Shown one piece after another: positions 16,930-25,685 of a stretch of DNA of 64,000 nt. The notes beneath the pieces were generated by a model. The model did not search any database. It saw only the letters and a list, made by a program, of their open reading frames with translations, and was not told the DNA's origin. Position numbers and translations under genes: made by a program. The stretch comes from Couchioplanes caeruleus (lineage in GTDB: Bacteria; Actinomycetota; Actinomycetes; Mycobacteriales; Micromonosporaceae). Position 1 is the first letter of the stretch; every line of letters starts with the position of its first letter. Location: assembly GCF_023499255.1 (NCBI RefSeq), contig NZ_CP092183.1:7126501-7190500 (forward strand). Reading direction: 5' to 3'.

Positions 16930-18324
16930 TCAGGCCACGAAGTGGGTTCTGCGCCGGCGGGCGATCGCGTACCCGATGAGACCCGCGGCCAGCAGTCCCC
17001 CACCGAGGCCCGCGATGGCCGCGGTCTGCGTACCCGTGACGGGCAGGCCGCCGCCGCCCGCGCCGTCGCCCGTGCCGGGCGTCGCGGGCGGGGTTGCCGG
17101 CGGTGTCGTCGTGGGCTGGTCGGCGACCGGCGGGACGGTGAACAGGATGTAGTCGACCGGTCCGGTGAGGCCCGGCTTCAGGTTCGCCGGGGCGGTTTCG
17201 AGGGTCAGCGTGCCCTCGGTGCCGCGGACCACGCCGGTGCCGGGGGTGGCGGACATCCCGGCGAGGGCGCGGATACCGCCGTGGCCCTCGGCCCAGCCGG
17301 CGCTGACCCAGTGGAAGCGGATGTCCTTGGTGATGTCGCCGAGACGCTGCTGGGTGGCGATCGCCACGCCGCTGCCCAGCTTCAGGGTGGCGCCGGGGGC
17401 GAGGGCGCGGTCGAACTCGCACCAGGCCGAGCCGGGCTTGCCCCGCAGGGCGTACCAGCAGTTGTCGTACTTCCTGGCGAAGATCATGTCCTCGTCGGCC
17501 AGGCGCAGCTCGACGACCAGGCCGTCGACCGCCGCGTCGCCTTCGTTGCGGACGCCGATCACGCCGGGCACGACCTTGCCCCGTTCGCCGTCCCGGACCG
17601 TCGGGCGTTCGCCCGCGGTCGTACGCTCCTGCACGGCGGCGAGGTCGGCGCTGTCCGGGTTCGACGGCGGCAGGATGTCCGGGGCGCCCGACGGGCCCTC
17701 GGTCACGGCGACGTGCACCGGGAACATGGTGGAGGCGCCCATGAAGGTGCTGAGCCACGGGGAGCCCGGCTCGAGCGTCAGCGTGCCCTCGGCGCCGCGT
17801 ACGGCGGTGGTGCCCTCGGTCGCGTCCTCGTCGGCCAGCGCCTCGATGCCGCCCGCCGCCTCCGCCCAGGCGCGGCTGACCCACCGTACGACGACCGCCT
17901 CGTCGACTGCGGGGTCCGCGTCGTCCGTGGCCTTCACGACCGGCCCGGCCAGCTGCAACGTGGCCCGGTCGGGGATCTTCGCGTCGAACTCGCACCAGGC
18001 CGAGCCGGGCTTGCCCTCGAGCGCGTACCAGCAGTTGTCGTAGCGCCGGGCGAACCTGAAGTCGTCGCTGGGCAACGTCAGCTGCGCGACGAGGCCGTCG
18101 ACGGCCGATCCGTTGCGGTTGTGCACGCCCATCGGCCCGCGGGTGATGCCGCCGGGACGGAAATCCAGCCCGTACATGCGCCCGGACTCGATGGAGCGCT
18201 GACCGACCGATTCCAGGCGTACGGAATCAGGGGTGTCGGGTGCCGCCGCGGCAACCCCCGGCAGGACGGCCGGCCCGAGGAGGACAGCGGCCGACGCGAC
18301 GACGAATCGTAGGTATCTGGTCAT
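16930..18324 (-). CDS. LPXTG cell-wall-anchored surface protein with internal duplication
   Basis: 464 residues. Signal peptide (MTRYLRFVVASAAVLLGPAV...AAA), then two homologous domains of roughly 180 residues. Each contains an almost identical core: FARRYDNCWYALEGKPGSAW then CEF in the first, and FARKYDNCWYALRGKPGSAW then CEF in the second. Each core has two cysteines, suggesting a disulfide per domain. A Thr/Pro linker and LPVTG (~427), a membrane helix and RRRR complete a sortase-sorting signal. Extracytoplasmic and covalently wall-linked if a sortase acts on it. Ligand unknown. Confidence 0.88.
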   Translation of the reverse strand: MTRYLRFVVASAAVLLGPAVLPGVAAAAPDTPDSVRLESVGQRSIESGRMYGLDFRPGGITRGPMGVHNRNGSAVDGLVAQLTLPSDDFRFARRYDNCWYALEGKPGSAWCEFDAKIPDRATLQLAGPVVKATDDADPAVDEAVVVRWVSRAWAEAAGGIEALADEDATEGTTAVRGAEGTLTLEPGSPWLSTFMGASTMFPVHVAVTEGPSGAPDILPPSNPDSADLAAVQERTTAGERPTVRDGERGKVVPGVIGVRNEGDAAVDGLVVELRLADEDMIFARKYDNCWYALRGKPGSAWCEFDRALAPGATLKLGSGVAIATQQRLGDITKDIRFHWVSAGWAEGHGGIRALAGMSATPGTGVVRGTEGTLTLETAPANLKPGLTGPVDYILFTVPPVADQPTTTPPATPPATPGTGDGAGGGGLPVTGTQTAAIAGLGGGLLAAGLIGYAIARRRRTHFVA

Positions 18325-18500
18325 TCGGTGTTACCCCCGTGCAGTGGACGAGGGCCAGACCCTACTCACTCGCGGTCCGCGGCGGGGACCCGCTCGGTCG
18401 ATGCGGGACATGAGCCTCGATCTATCCGTACGTCAGCACCGACCTACGTCACGCCCCGTCCGCGGCTGATCGGGTGACATTGGGGCCCGGGCAGCAAAAA

Positions 18501-18525
18501 GCCCGCTCCTAGGAGCGGGCTTTTC
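18501..18525 (-). terminator. Terminator of tRNA-His
   Basis: GCCCGCTCCTAGGAGCGGGC is a perfect 20-bp palindrome flanked by A5 on the left and T4 on the right, so it can end transcription in both directions. It lies directly downstream of the tRNA-His on the minus strand. Confidence 0.88.
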
Positions 18526-18529
18526 TTGG

Positions 18530-18603
18530 GGTGATCGACGGGACTCGAACCCGCGACCCCCGGGACCACAACCCGGTGCTCTACCAGCTGAGCTACGACC
18601 ACC
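18530..18603 (-). tRNA. tRNA-His (GTG)
   Basis: Cloverleaf on the minus strand: acceptor GTGGTCG pairing with CGATCAC, D-arm GTAGCTCAGCTGGTAGAGC, anticodon loop TTGTGGT with anticodon GTG, and T-arm GCGGGTTCGAGTCCCGT. The extra 5' G(-1) faces discriminator C, the histidine identity pair. CCA is not encoded. Confidence 0.95.
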
Positions 18604-18704
18604 ATGCCGCCGACGAGGAAGCCCCCGCAGCGTGCGCCGGACAAGCATAGCCGGATCCCCCGCCCGGTCGTCGACCGGGTTACCGCCCGGCGCGGCGCGG
18701 TCGC

Positions 18705-18847
18705 CGCCGGCCCGGGGCAGCGCTCACCGCGGGCCCGGGCGTGCTGGTCACCGCCGGCCCGGGGCGGCGGCGTCGTTGCGGCCAGGGCGGCGTGGTCGCT
18801 GCCGGTCGGGGCGGGCGTGGCCGCTGCCGGCCCGGGGCGGGCGTGGG
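18705..18847. repeat. Imperfect GC-rich repeats downstream of orn
   Basis: The segment contains several imperfect copies of GCCGGCCCGGGGC(GG) at about 18707, 18747 and 18825, with related degenerate units between. No gene is supported in this stretch between tRNA-His and orn. It may form strong secondary structure at the orn 3' end. Confidence 0.5.
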
Positions 18848-19438
18848 TTACAGCTCGGCGGCGATGGCGCGGGCCTGGTCGACATCCGGGCCGGGCAGCG
18901 GGACGAAGATCGTGCGGCGGTAGTACTCGAGCTCGCGGATGCTCTCCCGGATGTCCGCGAGCGCCCGGTGCGCCAGGCCCTTCTGCGGCTGGCCGAAGTA
19001 CACGCGCGGGTACCACCGGCGGGCCAGCTCCTTGATCGACGAGACGTCGATCATGCGGTAGTGCAGGAAGCCGTCGAGCGCCGGCATGTCGCGGGCCAGG
19101 AAACCCCGGTCGGTCGCGATCGAGTTCCCGCACAGGGGGGCGGTGCGCGGGCTGGTCACGAACTGCTTCACGTACGCGAGGACGGCCTCCTCGGCTTCGG
19201 CCATCGTGACCGTGGAGCGGCGTACCTCCTCGGTCAGGCCGGACTTCGCGTGCATCTCACGGACGACCTCGGGCATCGCGTCGAGCGCGGCATCGTCGGC
19301 GTGGATGACGAGGTCGATGCCGTCGCCCAGCACGTTCAGGTCCGGGTCGGTGACGAGAGCCGCCACCTCGATCAGGGCATCCTTGCCGAGGTCGAGCCCG
19401 GTCATCTCACAGTCGATCCATACCAGAAGATCCGCCAC
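18848..19438 (-). CDS. orn: Oligoribonuclease
   Basis: 196-residue DEDDh 3'-5' exonuclease that degrades two- to five-nucleotide RNAs, including pGpG from c-di-GMP turnover. The exonuclease motifs are visible: [10 protein letters not shown] (Exo I, D and E), [13 protein letters not shown] (Exo II) and [15 protein letters not shown] (Exo III, with the His and Asp). Length is normal for the family. GTG start at 19438. Neighbouring tRNA-His lies downstream on the same strand. Confidence 0.95.
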   Translation of the reverse strand: MADLLVWIDCEMTGLDLGKDALIEVAALVTDPDLNVLGDGIDLVIHADDAALDAMPEVVREMHAKSGLTEEVRRSTVTMAEAEEAVLAYVKQFVTSPRTAPLCGNSIATDRGFLARDMPALDGFLHYRMIDVSSIKELARRWYPRVYFGQPQKGLAHRALADIRESIRELEYYRRTIFVPLPGPDVDQARAIAAEL

Positions 19439-19579
19439 GCGATCAGCCTACGCGGTGAAGGGCGGCACGCGCCGCCACGTGGCGCCGTACCCACCTGTTC
19501 GGGACCCGAACGCTTATTCACCCTAGATTGTCCGTATTGGCCCCAGGACTACCCAGTTCGCCCGTCGAGGCGCTAAACT

Positions 19580-19668
19580 GTGCTTAACGGACGAAGCCCC
19601 CCTTCGGTTACTCCGTTCCCCCGGTAAAGGGCCCTCCGCGTCGGCAGCGCGGAGGGCCCTTTCGGTCT
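19580..19668 (+). ncRNA. Candidate 6C small RNA
   Basis: A compact plus-strand element between orn and the Ala/Pro-rich gene. CGAA-GCCCCCC-TTCG forms a hairpin with six C in its loop (19592-19606). It is enclosed by ACGGA/TCCGT. A second short stem TTAC/GTAA (19608-19627) encloses a CCCCC loop. A perfect terminator stem follows at once. Two adjacent C-loop hairpins are the definition of the actinobacterial 6C RNA. TAAACT at 19574 is a possible -10. The ends are estimated, and the assignment rests on the motif alone. Confidence 0.55.
19626..19664 (+). terminator. Terminator of the candidate 6C RNA
   Basis: 15-bp perfect stem AAAGGGCCCTCCGCG / CGCGGAGGGCCCTTT around a 7-nt loop. Reads on the plus strand after the C-loop hairpins and could also act on the minus strand. 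Confidence 0.8.
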
Positions 19669-19693
19669 GCGGTTTCTCATCGGCGGCATGACA

Positions 19694-19723
19694 GAAGCCC
19701 CGGGCGATCACGCCCGGGGCTTC
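19694..19723 (-). terminator. Terminator of the Ala/Pro-rich membrane protein gene
   Basis: 13-bp perfect stem GAAGCCCCGGGCG / CGCCCGGGGCTTC with a 4-nt loop, 16 nt downstream of the stop at 19739 on the minus strand. No long T tract. Confidence 0.75.
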
Positions 19724-19738
19724 CCACCTGTTGTCAGG

Positions 19739-22700
19739 TCAGTCCTTGCCTGTTCCCCGGCTGCGGCGAGGCGGCCGGGTCAGCTTGATCGGAGGCTCCT
19801 GCATCTCCGGATCGGGAGCGGGCAACCCGGAAGCCGTGACATTCCGCCGCCGCTTCGCCTTCCCGCCGCTGAGCAGCTCGGCGACCTCGTCCTTGTAAGC
19901 GCCGAGAAGCCCCTTCTTGGGCGCGGCGGCCGCCTTCGGCTGGTCCACTGCCTTGGAGCCCTCAGCGGTCTGCCCCTGCGCGGCCTCCTTCGGCTGCTCG
20001 GCCGCCTTGCCCTGCCCCCCGAGCTCGGGCTGCTCCGCCGTCTTGGGCTGCTCCGCCGTCTGGGGCTGGGCGACTGCACTCTGCTGAGCGACGGCTTTGT
20101 GCTGGTCGGCGGCCGTGGGCTGCTCGGGCTGCTTCTTCGGCTGCTCAGCGACCTTCTGGCTGGGCGCGGTCTTGCTCTGCTCCACCCGTTCCGGGGCGAC
20201 GGTCGCCGGCTGAGCACCGGGGCTGCGCTGCTCGGTACGCTGCCCGGCGATCCGGGCCTCCGACCCGTCCGCGACCTTCTCGCCCGGCCCCTGAGCCTGC
20301 GCCGGCGATGCGTGCCGGGCGGTCTCCCCCTTCGCCGAGCCTGCCGGTACCGGCTCACGAGCCGGCTCGGTCGGCCGCGACGGCGCCGGTACGGACGGAC
20401 GAGCAGGCGCCGGACCGCTCGGCGCGGAAGGGGAGCTCGGCGCCGGAACCGCCGGTGCCGGCGGAACCGGGGCGGGCGGGACCGGCTTGGCGGGCGTCGG
20501 CGCGGTGCCGCCCTTGGCCGGCAGGACCGCGGTTCCACCGTCGCCGGGTGCCGGCTTCGCCGCAGGCGCGACCTCTGGTGGCCGAACGGCCTTGACCGGT
20601 GCACCGGCGGCATCGAACTGAGAGGGCTTCGGGGCAGCGACGGACTCGGTCGACGGCTTCACCGCCGGGGAGGCCTGCGGAACGCTCGGCTTCGCGGTGG
20701 GAGCGGTCGACGGGCTCGACGGTTTCGCGGTGGGCGGGATCGACGGAGCCGGCGGCTTCGCGGCAGCCGGGGCCGGGGCCGACGGCTCTGCAGCACCGAC
20801 GGCCTGAGCCGAGGGAGCCGACGGCTTTGCAGCAGCCGAGGCAGGGGCCGACGGGGCCGACGGCTTTGCCGCGGCCGGGGTGGACGCCTGAGCTGTGGCC
20901 GGGGTGGACGTCTGCGCCGCCGGCGAGGTGGACGGCTGTGTCGCGGGCGTTGTCGGCGCGGCGGGTGGCTTGGGGGCGTCGGCGGAGGTGCCCACGCGGC
21001 CGGAGTCGGCGCGGGTGAGGCCGGTCGCCGCCCAGGCGTTCGTCGGCGGGCCGCCGAACAGCGCGTTCCGCGGTGCGGCCTTCGCCGGGCGCACCGGCTT
21101 TGTCGCGGACGGCGCCAACGGAGTCGGCGCAGACAACGCCGACGAAGACGCCGCCGATGTCTCTGGCGAGGCCGACTGGCCGGCGGTCGCGGCGGGGACG
21201 GTTGCCTCCTTGCCCTCGCTGGCCGCCGGCTTCCGCGGAATATCGGCGCCCTGCTTCGACGGGACCGGGTCCGGTACGGACTTGGCCGGGTCCTTCGGCT
21301 CGGCCGTCGCCGCAGCCGGCTTCGTCACCGCAGGCTTGTCCACCGCCGACTTGTTCGCAACTGGGGCGGCGGTCAGCTTGTCCGTAGCCGCCGCAGCAGG
21401 CGCCGAGGGCGGCGGCACGAAAGCCGGCGCCTCAAGGTGGGCCTTGTCCGCGCCCTCCGGCACCGACAGCCCCACCACGACAACGTCATAACCGTCCGGC
21501 ACCGACTCCGCGGGCCGCGCCGAGGAAGAGTCCGCCGGCCGAGCCGAAGAAGAAGCGCCAGCAGCAGAAGCCGCCGCCGCAGCAGGAGTCGCGCCGGCAG
21601 CCGCAGTCGCGCCGGCAGCCGGAGTCGCGCCAGCGGAAGTCGCGCCCGCAGCCGGAGTCGCGGACGTCCGGGATTTCGCCGCCGGAGAAGTTTGCTCTCC
21701 CCCACCCTTGCGGGACGCGTTCAACGCAGCAGCCGCGCGCGCTTCCGTCTCGCGAGCCCGGGCCGCAGCGGTCTCGGCCACCCACGCGCCCACCGCGGAC
21801 GCCTGGAAGATCGGCGGGTCGGTGGGCTGCGGCCCGGTGGGCCGGCGGCGGGCCGGCGTACGGGCGACCTGCGGCTCCGACGGCGAGGCGTCCGGCGCCG
21901 GGGTGTTGCGCGGCGTGATGAGGCCGAGCGGCGCACCCGGGGCCGGCGCAGCCGCGTCCTGAGGAACGGGAGCCGGAGAACCGGAAGCGGGAGCCGAAGC
22001 AGTGGCCAGAGAAGCGGCAACAGGCGAAGGGGCAGGAACGGCGGCAGGCGAAGGAGTAGAGGAGGGAGCGGCAGCAGGCGAAGGAGCAGAGGCGGGAGCG
22101 GCCGCAGGCATCGGGATCGCCGCGCCCCGCTCCGGCGGATTGGTCGTCTTGCTCGCCGGTGGCCAGGTCAGGGCGGGCGGGCGGCTCCGGGGCTGGCAGT
22201 CGGCGAGCGTACGGGGGCGGTGGGTGGCCGAGTGGCGGCCCCCGCCGACGCGGCTCAGGGGCAGCGGGGCGCCGATGGCCTGCATGAGGTCGGGGACCTG
22301 GCTGGGTTCCACGACGTAGACGACCTCGCGGCGGCGGGCCGGCCAGCCGAGGATGATCATGCCGAGCATGACGAGGAGGGTGCCGCCGATGAGCAGCGCC
22401 CAGGTGGCCTGGTTGAGCCAGCCGGGGCGGATGGCGGCCGTCGATTCGAGGCGTACGCCCGGCTGCGCCGCCGGGTTCATGATGATCAGGCTGTAGCGGG
22501 TGTCGCGCAGCATGGTCGGGTTCCAGTCGACCGCGCCGACGCCCGCGGCGAGCCAGAAGCGTTCCCGGTTGGGGATCTGCTCGGGCGCGCGGGTGCCCGG
22601 TACGAGCTTGCTGGTCACCGGCAGCGCGCCCGTGCCCAGGTCGATCGCCGAGACGGAGATGCGCGGGATGTCGGCGAGGTACGCGTCGGCGCGGTCGCGG

Positions 22701-22978
22701 GGTGCGAGGCCCACGAAGGCCGGGGCGTCGCCCGAGGTGGCCGTGATCCGCAGCCGCGTGTCGCCGAAGCGGGCGAACGGGGCGTCCTTGCGCAGCAGCT
22801 CGTCCACGTCGTCGACGACCACGGCGTAGCCGGAGGTCGCCACCCGCTGCATGGTTCCGCTGAAGGCGCCGCCCGCGTCCCGGTGCTGCATGGCGGCCCA
22901 GAAGGCACCCCCGGCGAGCAGTGCCGGCAGCCCGGCGGTCAGCAACAGCATGCCGAGGATCGTGCGGAGCACCCGCAT
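19739..22978 (-). CDS. Large Ala/Pro-rich two-pass membrane protein, function unknown
   Basis: 1079 residues. Helix 1 (~5-28), an extracytoplasmic globular domain (~30-188, with VVVDDVDELLRKDAPFARFG and a Tyr/Arg-rich end), and helix 2 (~192-212). An ~860-residue tail follows and is predicted cytoplasmic by the positive-inside rule. The tail is low complexity, built from Ala, Pro, Ser and Lys with motifs such as AAKPSAPSAP, TAKPSSPSTAPTAKPS and AEQPKTAEQPE. It ends in a basic region ([15 protein letters not shown]). I do not recognise the family. The disordered tail suggests a scaffold or a spacer. Confidence 0.8.
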   Translation of the reverse strand: MRVLRTILGMLLLTAGLPALLAGGAFWAAMQHRDAGGAFSGTMQRVATSGYAVVVDDVDELLRKDAPFARFGDTRLRITATSGDAPAFVGLAPRDRADAYLADIPRISVSAIDLGTGALPVTSKLVPGTRAPEQIPNRERFWLAAGVGAVDWNPTMLRDTRYSLIIMNPAAQPGVRLESTAAIRPGWLNQATWALLIGGTLLVMLGMIILGWPARRREVVYVVEPSQVPDLMQAIGAPLPLSRVGGGRHSATHRPRTLADCQPRSRPPALTWPPASKTTNPPERGAAIPMPAAAPASAPSPAAAPSSTPSPAAVPAPSPVAASLATASAPASGSPAPVPQDAAAPAPGAPLGLITPRNTPAPDASPSEPQVARTPARRRPTGPQPTDPPIFQASAVGAWVAETAAARARETEARAAAALNASRKGGGEQTSPAAKSRTSATPAAGATSAGATPAAGATAAAGATPAAAAASAAGASSSARPADSSSARPAESVPDGYDVVVVGLSVPEGADKAHLEAPAFVPPPSAPAAAATDKLTAAPVANKSAVDKPAVTKPAAATAEPKDPAKSVPDPVPSKQGADIPRKPAASEGKEATVPAATAGQSASPETSAASSSALSAPTPLAPSATKPVRPAKAAPRNALFGGPPTNAWAATGLTRADSGRVGTSADAPKPPAAPTTPATQPSTSPAAQTSTPATAQASTPAAAKPSAPSAPASAAAKPSAPSAQAVGAAEPSAPAPAAAKPPAPSIPPTAKPSSPSTAPTAKPSVPQASPAVKPSTESVAAPKPSQFDAAGAPVKAVRPPEVAPAAKPAPGDGGTAVLPAKGGTAPTPAKPVPPAPVPPAPAVPAPSSPSAPSGPAPARPSVPAPSRPTEPAREPVPAGSAKGETARHASPAQAQGPGEKVADGSEARIAGQRTEQRSPGAQPATVAPERVEQSKTAPSQKVAEQPKKQPEQPTAADQHKAVAQQSAVAQPQTAEQPKTAEQPELGGQGKAAEQPKEAAQGQTAEGSKAVDQPKAAAAPKKGLLGAYKDEVAELLSGGKAKRRRNVTASGLPAPDPEMQEPPIKLTRPPRRSRGTGKD

Positions 22979-23164
22979 CTCGATCTCCCCCTTCTCGGTG
23001 GTACTGCGCAGACCATACAGACCGAAATAACACCAAAATGGATAAACGGTTACTTAGACCCTATAAGCATGAGAGACCGGCCCCGTCCAACCGCCCCACC
23101 GCCACCCATAAGCGGACTAAAGGCCTTTTTTGGGGCCCTGGAAAGCCCCGCTGACGAGCAAAAA
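22979..23164. promoter_or_regulatory. AT-rich promoter region of the large membrane protein gene
   Basis: An unusually AT-rich patch for this genome (roughly 23030-23070) lies upstream of the minus-strand start at 22978. Minus-strand candidates are TATAGG near 23060 and TTTATCC near 23045. The exact promoter cannot be fixed by eye. No gene is seen in this interval. Confidence 0.4.
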
Positions 23165-23194
23165 GAGGCCCGCGCTCCACCGAGCGCGGGCCTC
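23160..23194 (-). terminator. Intrinsic terminator of the copC-copD gene
   Basis: 13-bp perfect stem GAGGCCCGCGCTC / GAGCGCGGGCCTC with a CACC loop, followed on the minus strand by T5. It lies 18 nt after the stop. Confidence 0.88.
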
Positions 23195-23211
23195 ACCTGA
23201 AGCGGGGGCGG

Positions 23212-24864
23212 TTACGAGATGGTCGCCTTCATCGTCAGCGTCGACTGGTCGATGTCGCTGGTGCGTACGGTGAACTTGAACGTCCACTCCCCCGCCGCCG
23301 GCAGCGCGATGTCGCCGACCGCGTGGAAGTCCGTGATGCGCAGCAGCGGCACCTCGATCGGCTCGATGCCCTTGGCCGGCAGCGCCGCCGTGGCGGTCCA
23401 CTCGACGACCGGCAGCGGCTTGTTGTCGCGTGTGTACGCGTACAGGTGCAAAGAGTTGTTGCCCACGGTCGCCGGGAACACGTCGACCTGCAGGCTGATC
23501 GAGTCGTCGGAGATCGTCTGCGTGATCGTGGTGCTGGTCTGCGCGGTCTCCGCCGCCTCGGCCGTGCGCGGCGGCGCGATCTGCACCACCGCGGCCGTCA
23601 CGCCGAGCACCACCGCCGTGATGGCCAGCTCGGCCGCCACGACGCGGCGCAGGGTGCCCGGGCTGGTCTCGGCGCTGCGGCTGCGCACCAGCTTCCGGGA
23701 GTACGCGGCCACGCCGATCACCGTCGCGGCGAGCGCCACCTTCACGAGGATCAGCCGCCCGTACGTGCTGTCGTACAGGCCCTTGAACGACGCGATCTCG
23801 ATGAGCGCCTGCACCGTCCCGGCCAGGATGAGCGCCGCGACCGCGGTGGCCGCCCAGCGCGACCAGATGGGCAGGATCGCGCCCAGCTCGCGTTCGTCCG
23901 CGCTGCGCAGCAGGAACCCGACGAGCATGACGAGCCCGCCGAGCCAGACCGACATCGCCGCCAGGTGGATCGCGTCGACCACGACGGAGACCCCGGCGAC
24001 CGGCGAGGCGGTGGGGTGCCCGGTCAGCGGCCAGGTCGCCAGCGCCGCCACGCCGAGGACGCCGAGCAGGGCGAGGTCGGAACGGGAGTCGCCGCCGGCG
24101 CCGGTCAGCAGCGGCCGCAGCAGCAACGCAGCCGCGATGGTCACACCGAGGCGCACCAGCATGACGGCGCCGAACGTGCTGCCCAGCACGTCGCGCAGGT
24201 CGCCGCCGGAGACGTCGAACAGACCCGTGCCGGTCGTGTACGGGGCCTGCAGCCACAGCGCCAGCACGGTGCTGCCCAGCACGAGGCCCACCCCGGTCCA
24301 CACGAGCCGGGCCGGGCCGACCCGGGACAGCCGGTGCGGCCACAGCAGCGCCAGCACCAGCACCGGGCCGACGAGCAGCACCAGGCCGGCGTACCCGAGG
24401 TATTTGCCGACCGGGATCAGGGCCCGCACGACCGGGTCGACCGACTCGGCGACCTGGCCCTCGCTCGGCGGGGTGGACTGCGCGCCGACCGAGTAGGTCA
24501 GCGTGCCGGCCACCGGGTGGCTGTCGGCGGAGACCACGCGGTAGCTGACCAGGTAGGTGCCGCGGCCGCCGCCGGAGCGCAGCGGGATGGTGACCGTGCT
24601 GCCCGCGGCCTGCGGCTCGCCCTGGTCGGCGCGGCTGCCGTCGGGGGCCAGCACCTGGATCTTGCCGGAGATCAGCTGCACCGACTCGCTGAAGGTCAGC
24701 GTGACCTTGTTGGGTGCGTCGGGCACGATCGTGTTGCTGCCCGGGTCGCTGGCCACGAGGGCGGCGTGCGCGCTGGCCGGGCCGGCCGGCCCCAGAATCA
24801 CGCAGAGCAGCCCGAACACCAGCCCGGCGAGGGCGGCCATGCCCCGGCGTCGATCAACGGTCAT
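23212..24864 (-). CDS. CopC-CopD fusion copper-handling membrane protein
   Basis: 550 residues. Signal peptide ending ASA, then mature N-terminal His in HAALVASDPGSN, the copper ligand of CopC. The CopC beta-barrel runs to about residue 125, with SADSHPVAGTLTYSV holding a second ligand. Eight or so membrane helices of the CopD domain follow (~150-430; conserved LTGHP and AIHLAAMSVWLGGL). A C-terminal beta-rich extracytoplasmic domain of about 120 residues ends the protein. Copper import or delivery to cuproenzymes is the usual role. Divergent from an ECF sigma gene, and near a redox operon. Confidence 0.93.
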   Translation of the reverse strand: MTVDRRRGMAALAGLVFGLLCVILGPAGPASAHAALVASDPGSNTIVPDAPNKVTLTFSESVQLISGKIQVLAPDGSRADQGEPQAAGSTVTIPLRSGGGRGTYLVSYRVVSADSHPVAGTLTYSVGAQSTPPSEGQVAESVDPVVRALIPVGKYLGYAGLVLLVGPVLVLALLWPHRLSRVGPARLVWTGVGLVLGSTVLALWLQAPYTTGTGLFDVSGGDLRDVLGSTFGAVMLVRLGVTIAAALLLRPLLTGAGGDSRSDLALLGVLGVAALATWPLTGHPTASPVAGVSVVVDAIHLAAMSVWLGGLVMLVGFLLRSADERELGAILPIWSRWAATAVAALILAGTVQALIEIASFKGLYDSTYGRLILVKVALAATVIGVAAYSRKLVRSRSAETSPGTLRRVVAAELAITAVVLGVTAAVVQIAPPRTAEAAETAQTSTTITQTISDDSISLQVDVFPATVGNNSLHLYAYTRDNKPLPVVEWTATAALPAKGIEPIEVPLLRITDFHAVGDIALPAAGEWTFKFTVRTSDIDQSTLTMKATIS

Positions 24865-25006
24865 GCAAGCAATGCTCCCCGATGGCTCCACGGTCACGGC
24901 AACGCGGTCGCCGCGCTGCCCGCCAGGCGGACCCAGGATGGTCGTCCGGGCAGCGCCAATAGTTCCGCACGGGGCCGACATTTCTCGTCCGCGTACGATC
25001 GGCCGG

Positions 25007-25543
25007 GTGAACCCCGACCACCTCACCGCGCTGGCACTGCGGGCCCGGGCCGGCGACGCCGGCGCGCAGGCCGCCCTGGTCCGGGGCACGCAGGCCGAGG
25101 TCTGGCGGTTCACCGCGGCGCTGGTCGACCCGGGCGCCGCCGACGACCTGACCCAGGAGACGTATCTGCGGGCGTTCAAGGCGCTGCCCCGCTTCGAGGC
25201 GCGGGCCTCCGTGCGCACCTGGCTGCTCGGCATCGCCCGGCGCACCTGCGCCGACCATCTGCGCGCCGTGATGCGCCGCCGCCGGCTCGACGCCCGGCTC
25301 GCCGCTCAGGCCTGGACCGACCCGCCGCAGCATCCCGACCCCGCGCACCGGCTCGGCACCGCCGACCTGCTGCGCCGGCTGGGCGAGGAGCGGCGTACGG
25401 CGTTCGTGCTCACCCAGGTGCTCGGTTTGTCCTACGCGGAAGCCGCCGCGGTGGAGGATGTTCCTGTCGGCACGATTCGTTCCCGGGTGGCCCGGGCACG
25501 CGAGGAGCTGGTGGCCGCCGTCACGGCCGCCCAGGCCGGCTGA
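25007..25543 (+). CDS. ECF sigma factor, SigC-like
   Basis: 178 residues with region 2 (AADDLTQETYLRAFKALPRF), RTWLLGIARRTCADHLR, and region 4 (RRTAFVLTQVLGLSYAEAAAVEDVPVGTIRSRVARARE, quoted by core). This pattern resembles mycobacterial SigC. The GTG start lies about 7 nt after a TACGAT hexamer (24994-24999), so the mRNA may be leaderless. No anti-sigma gene follows, as for SigC. It is divergent from the copC-copD gene, and a copper link is plausible but inferred. Confidence 0.88.
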   Translation: MNPDHLTALALRARAGDAGAQAALVRGTQAEVWRFTAALVDPGAADDLTQETYLRAFKALPRFEARASVRTWLLGIARRTCADHLRAVMRRRRLDARLAAQAWTDPPQHPDPAHRLGTADLLRRLGEERRTAFVLTQVLGLSYAEAAAVEDVPVGTIRSRVARAREELVAAVTAAQAG

Positions 25544-25685
25544 GCCCGCACGGCCCGGACGCGCGGGCAGTGCCGCACAGGCCGGCTGACGGCTCCGGTC
25601 GGGACCTTCGACCCGTCACACAGGGAACCCCCAGCCGGTAAGACGGAACTTGGCGACGCCGGGCGCCGACTAAGGGGGCGTGGGT

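Noticed and set aside
18705..18847. Repeats near tRNA-His considered as a CRISPR array or integration site
   Set aside because: Units are short, GC-rich and irregular, without constant spacers, and no integrase, cas gene or duplicated tRNA 3' end is present.
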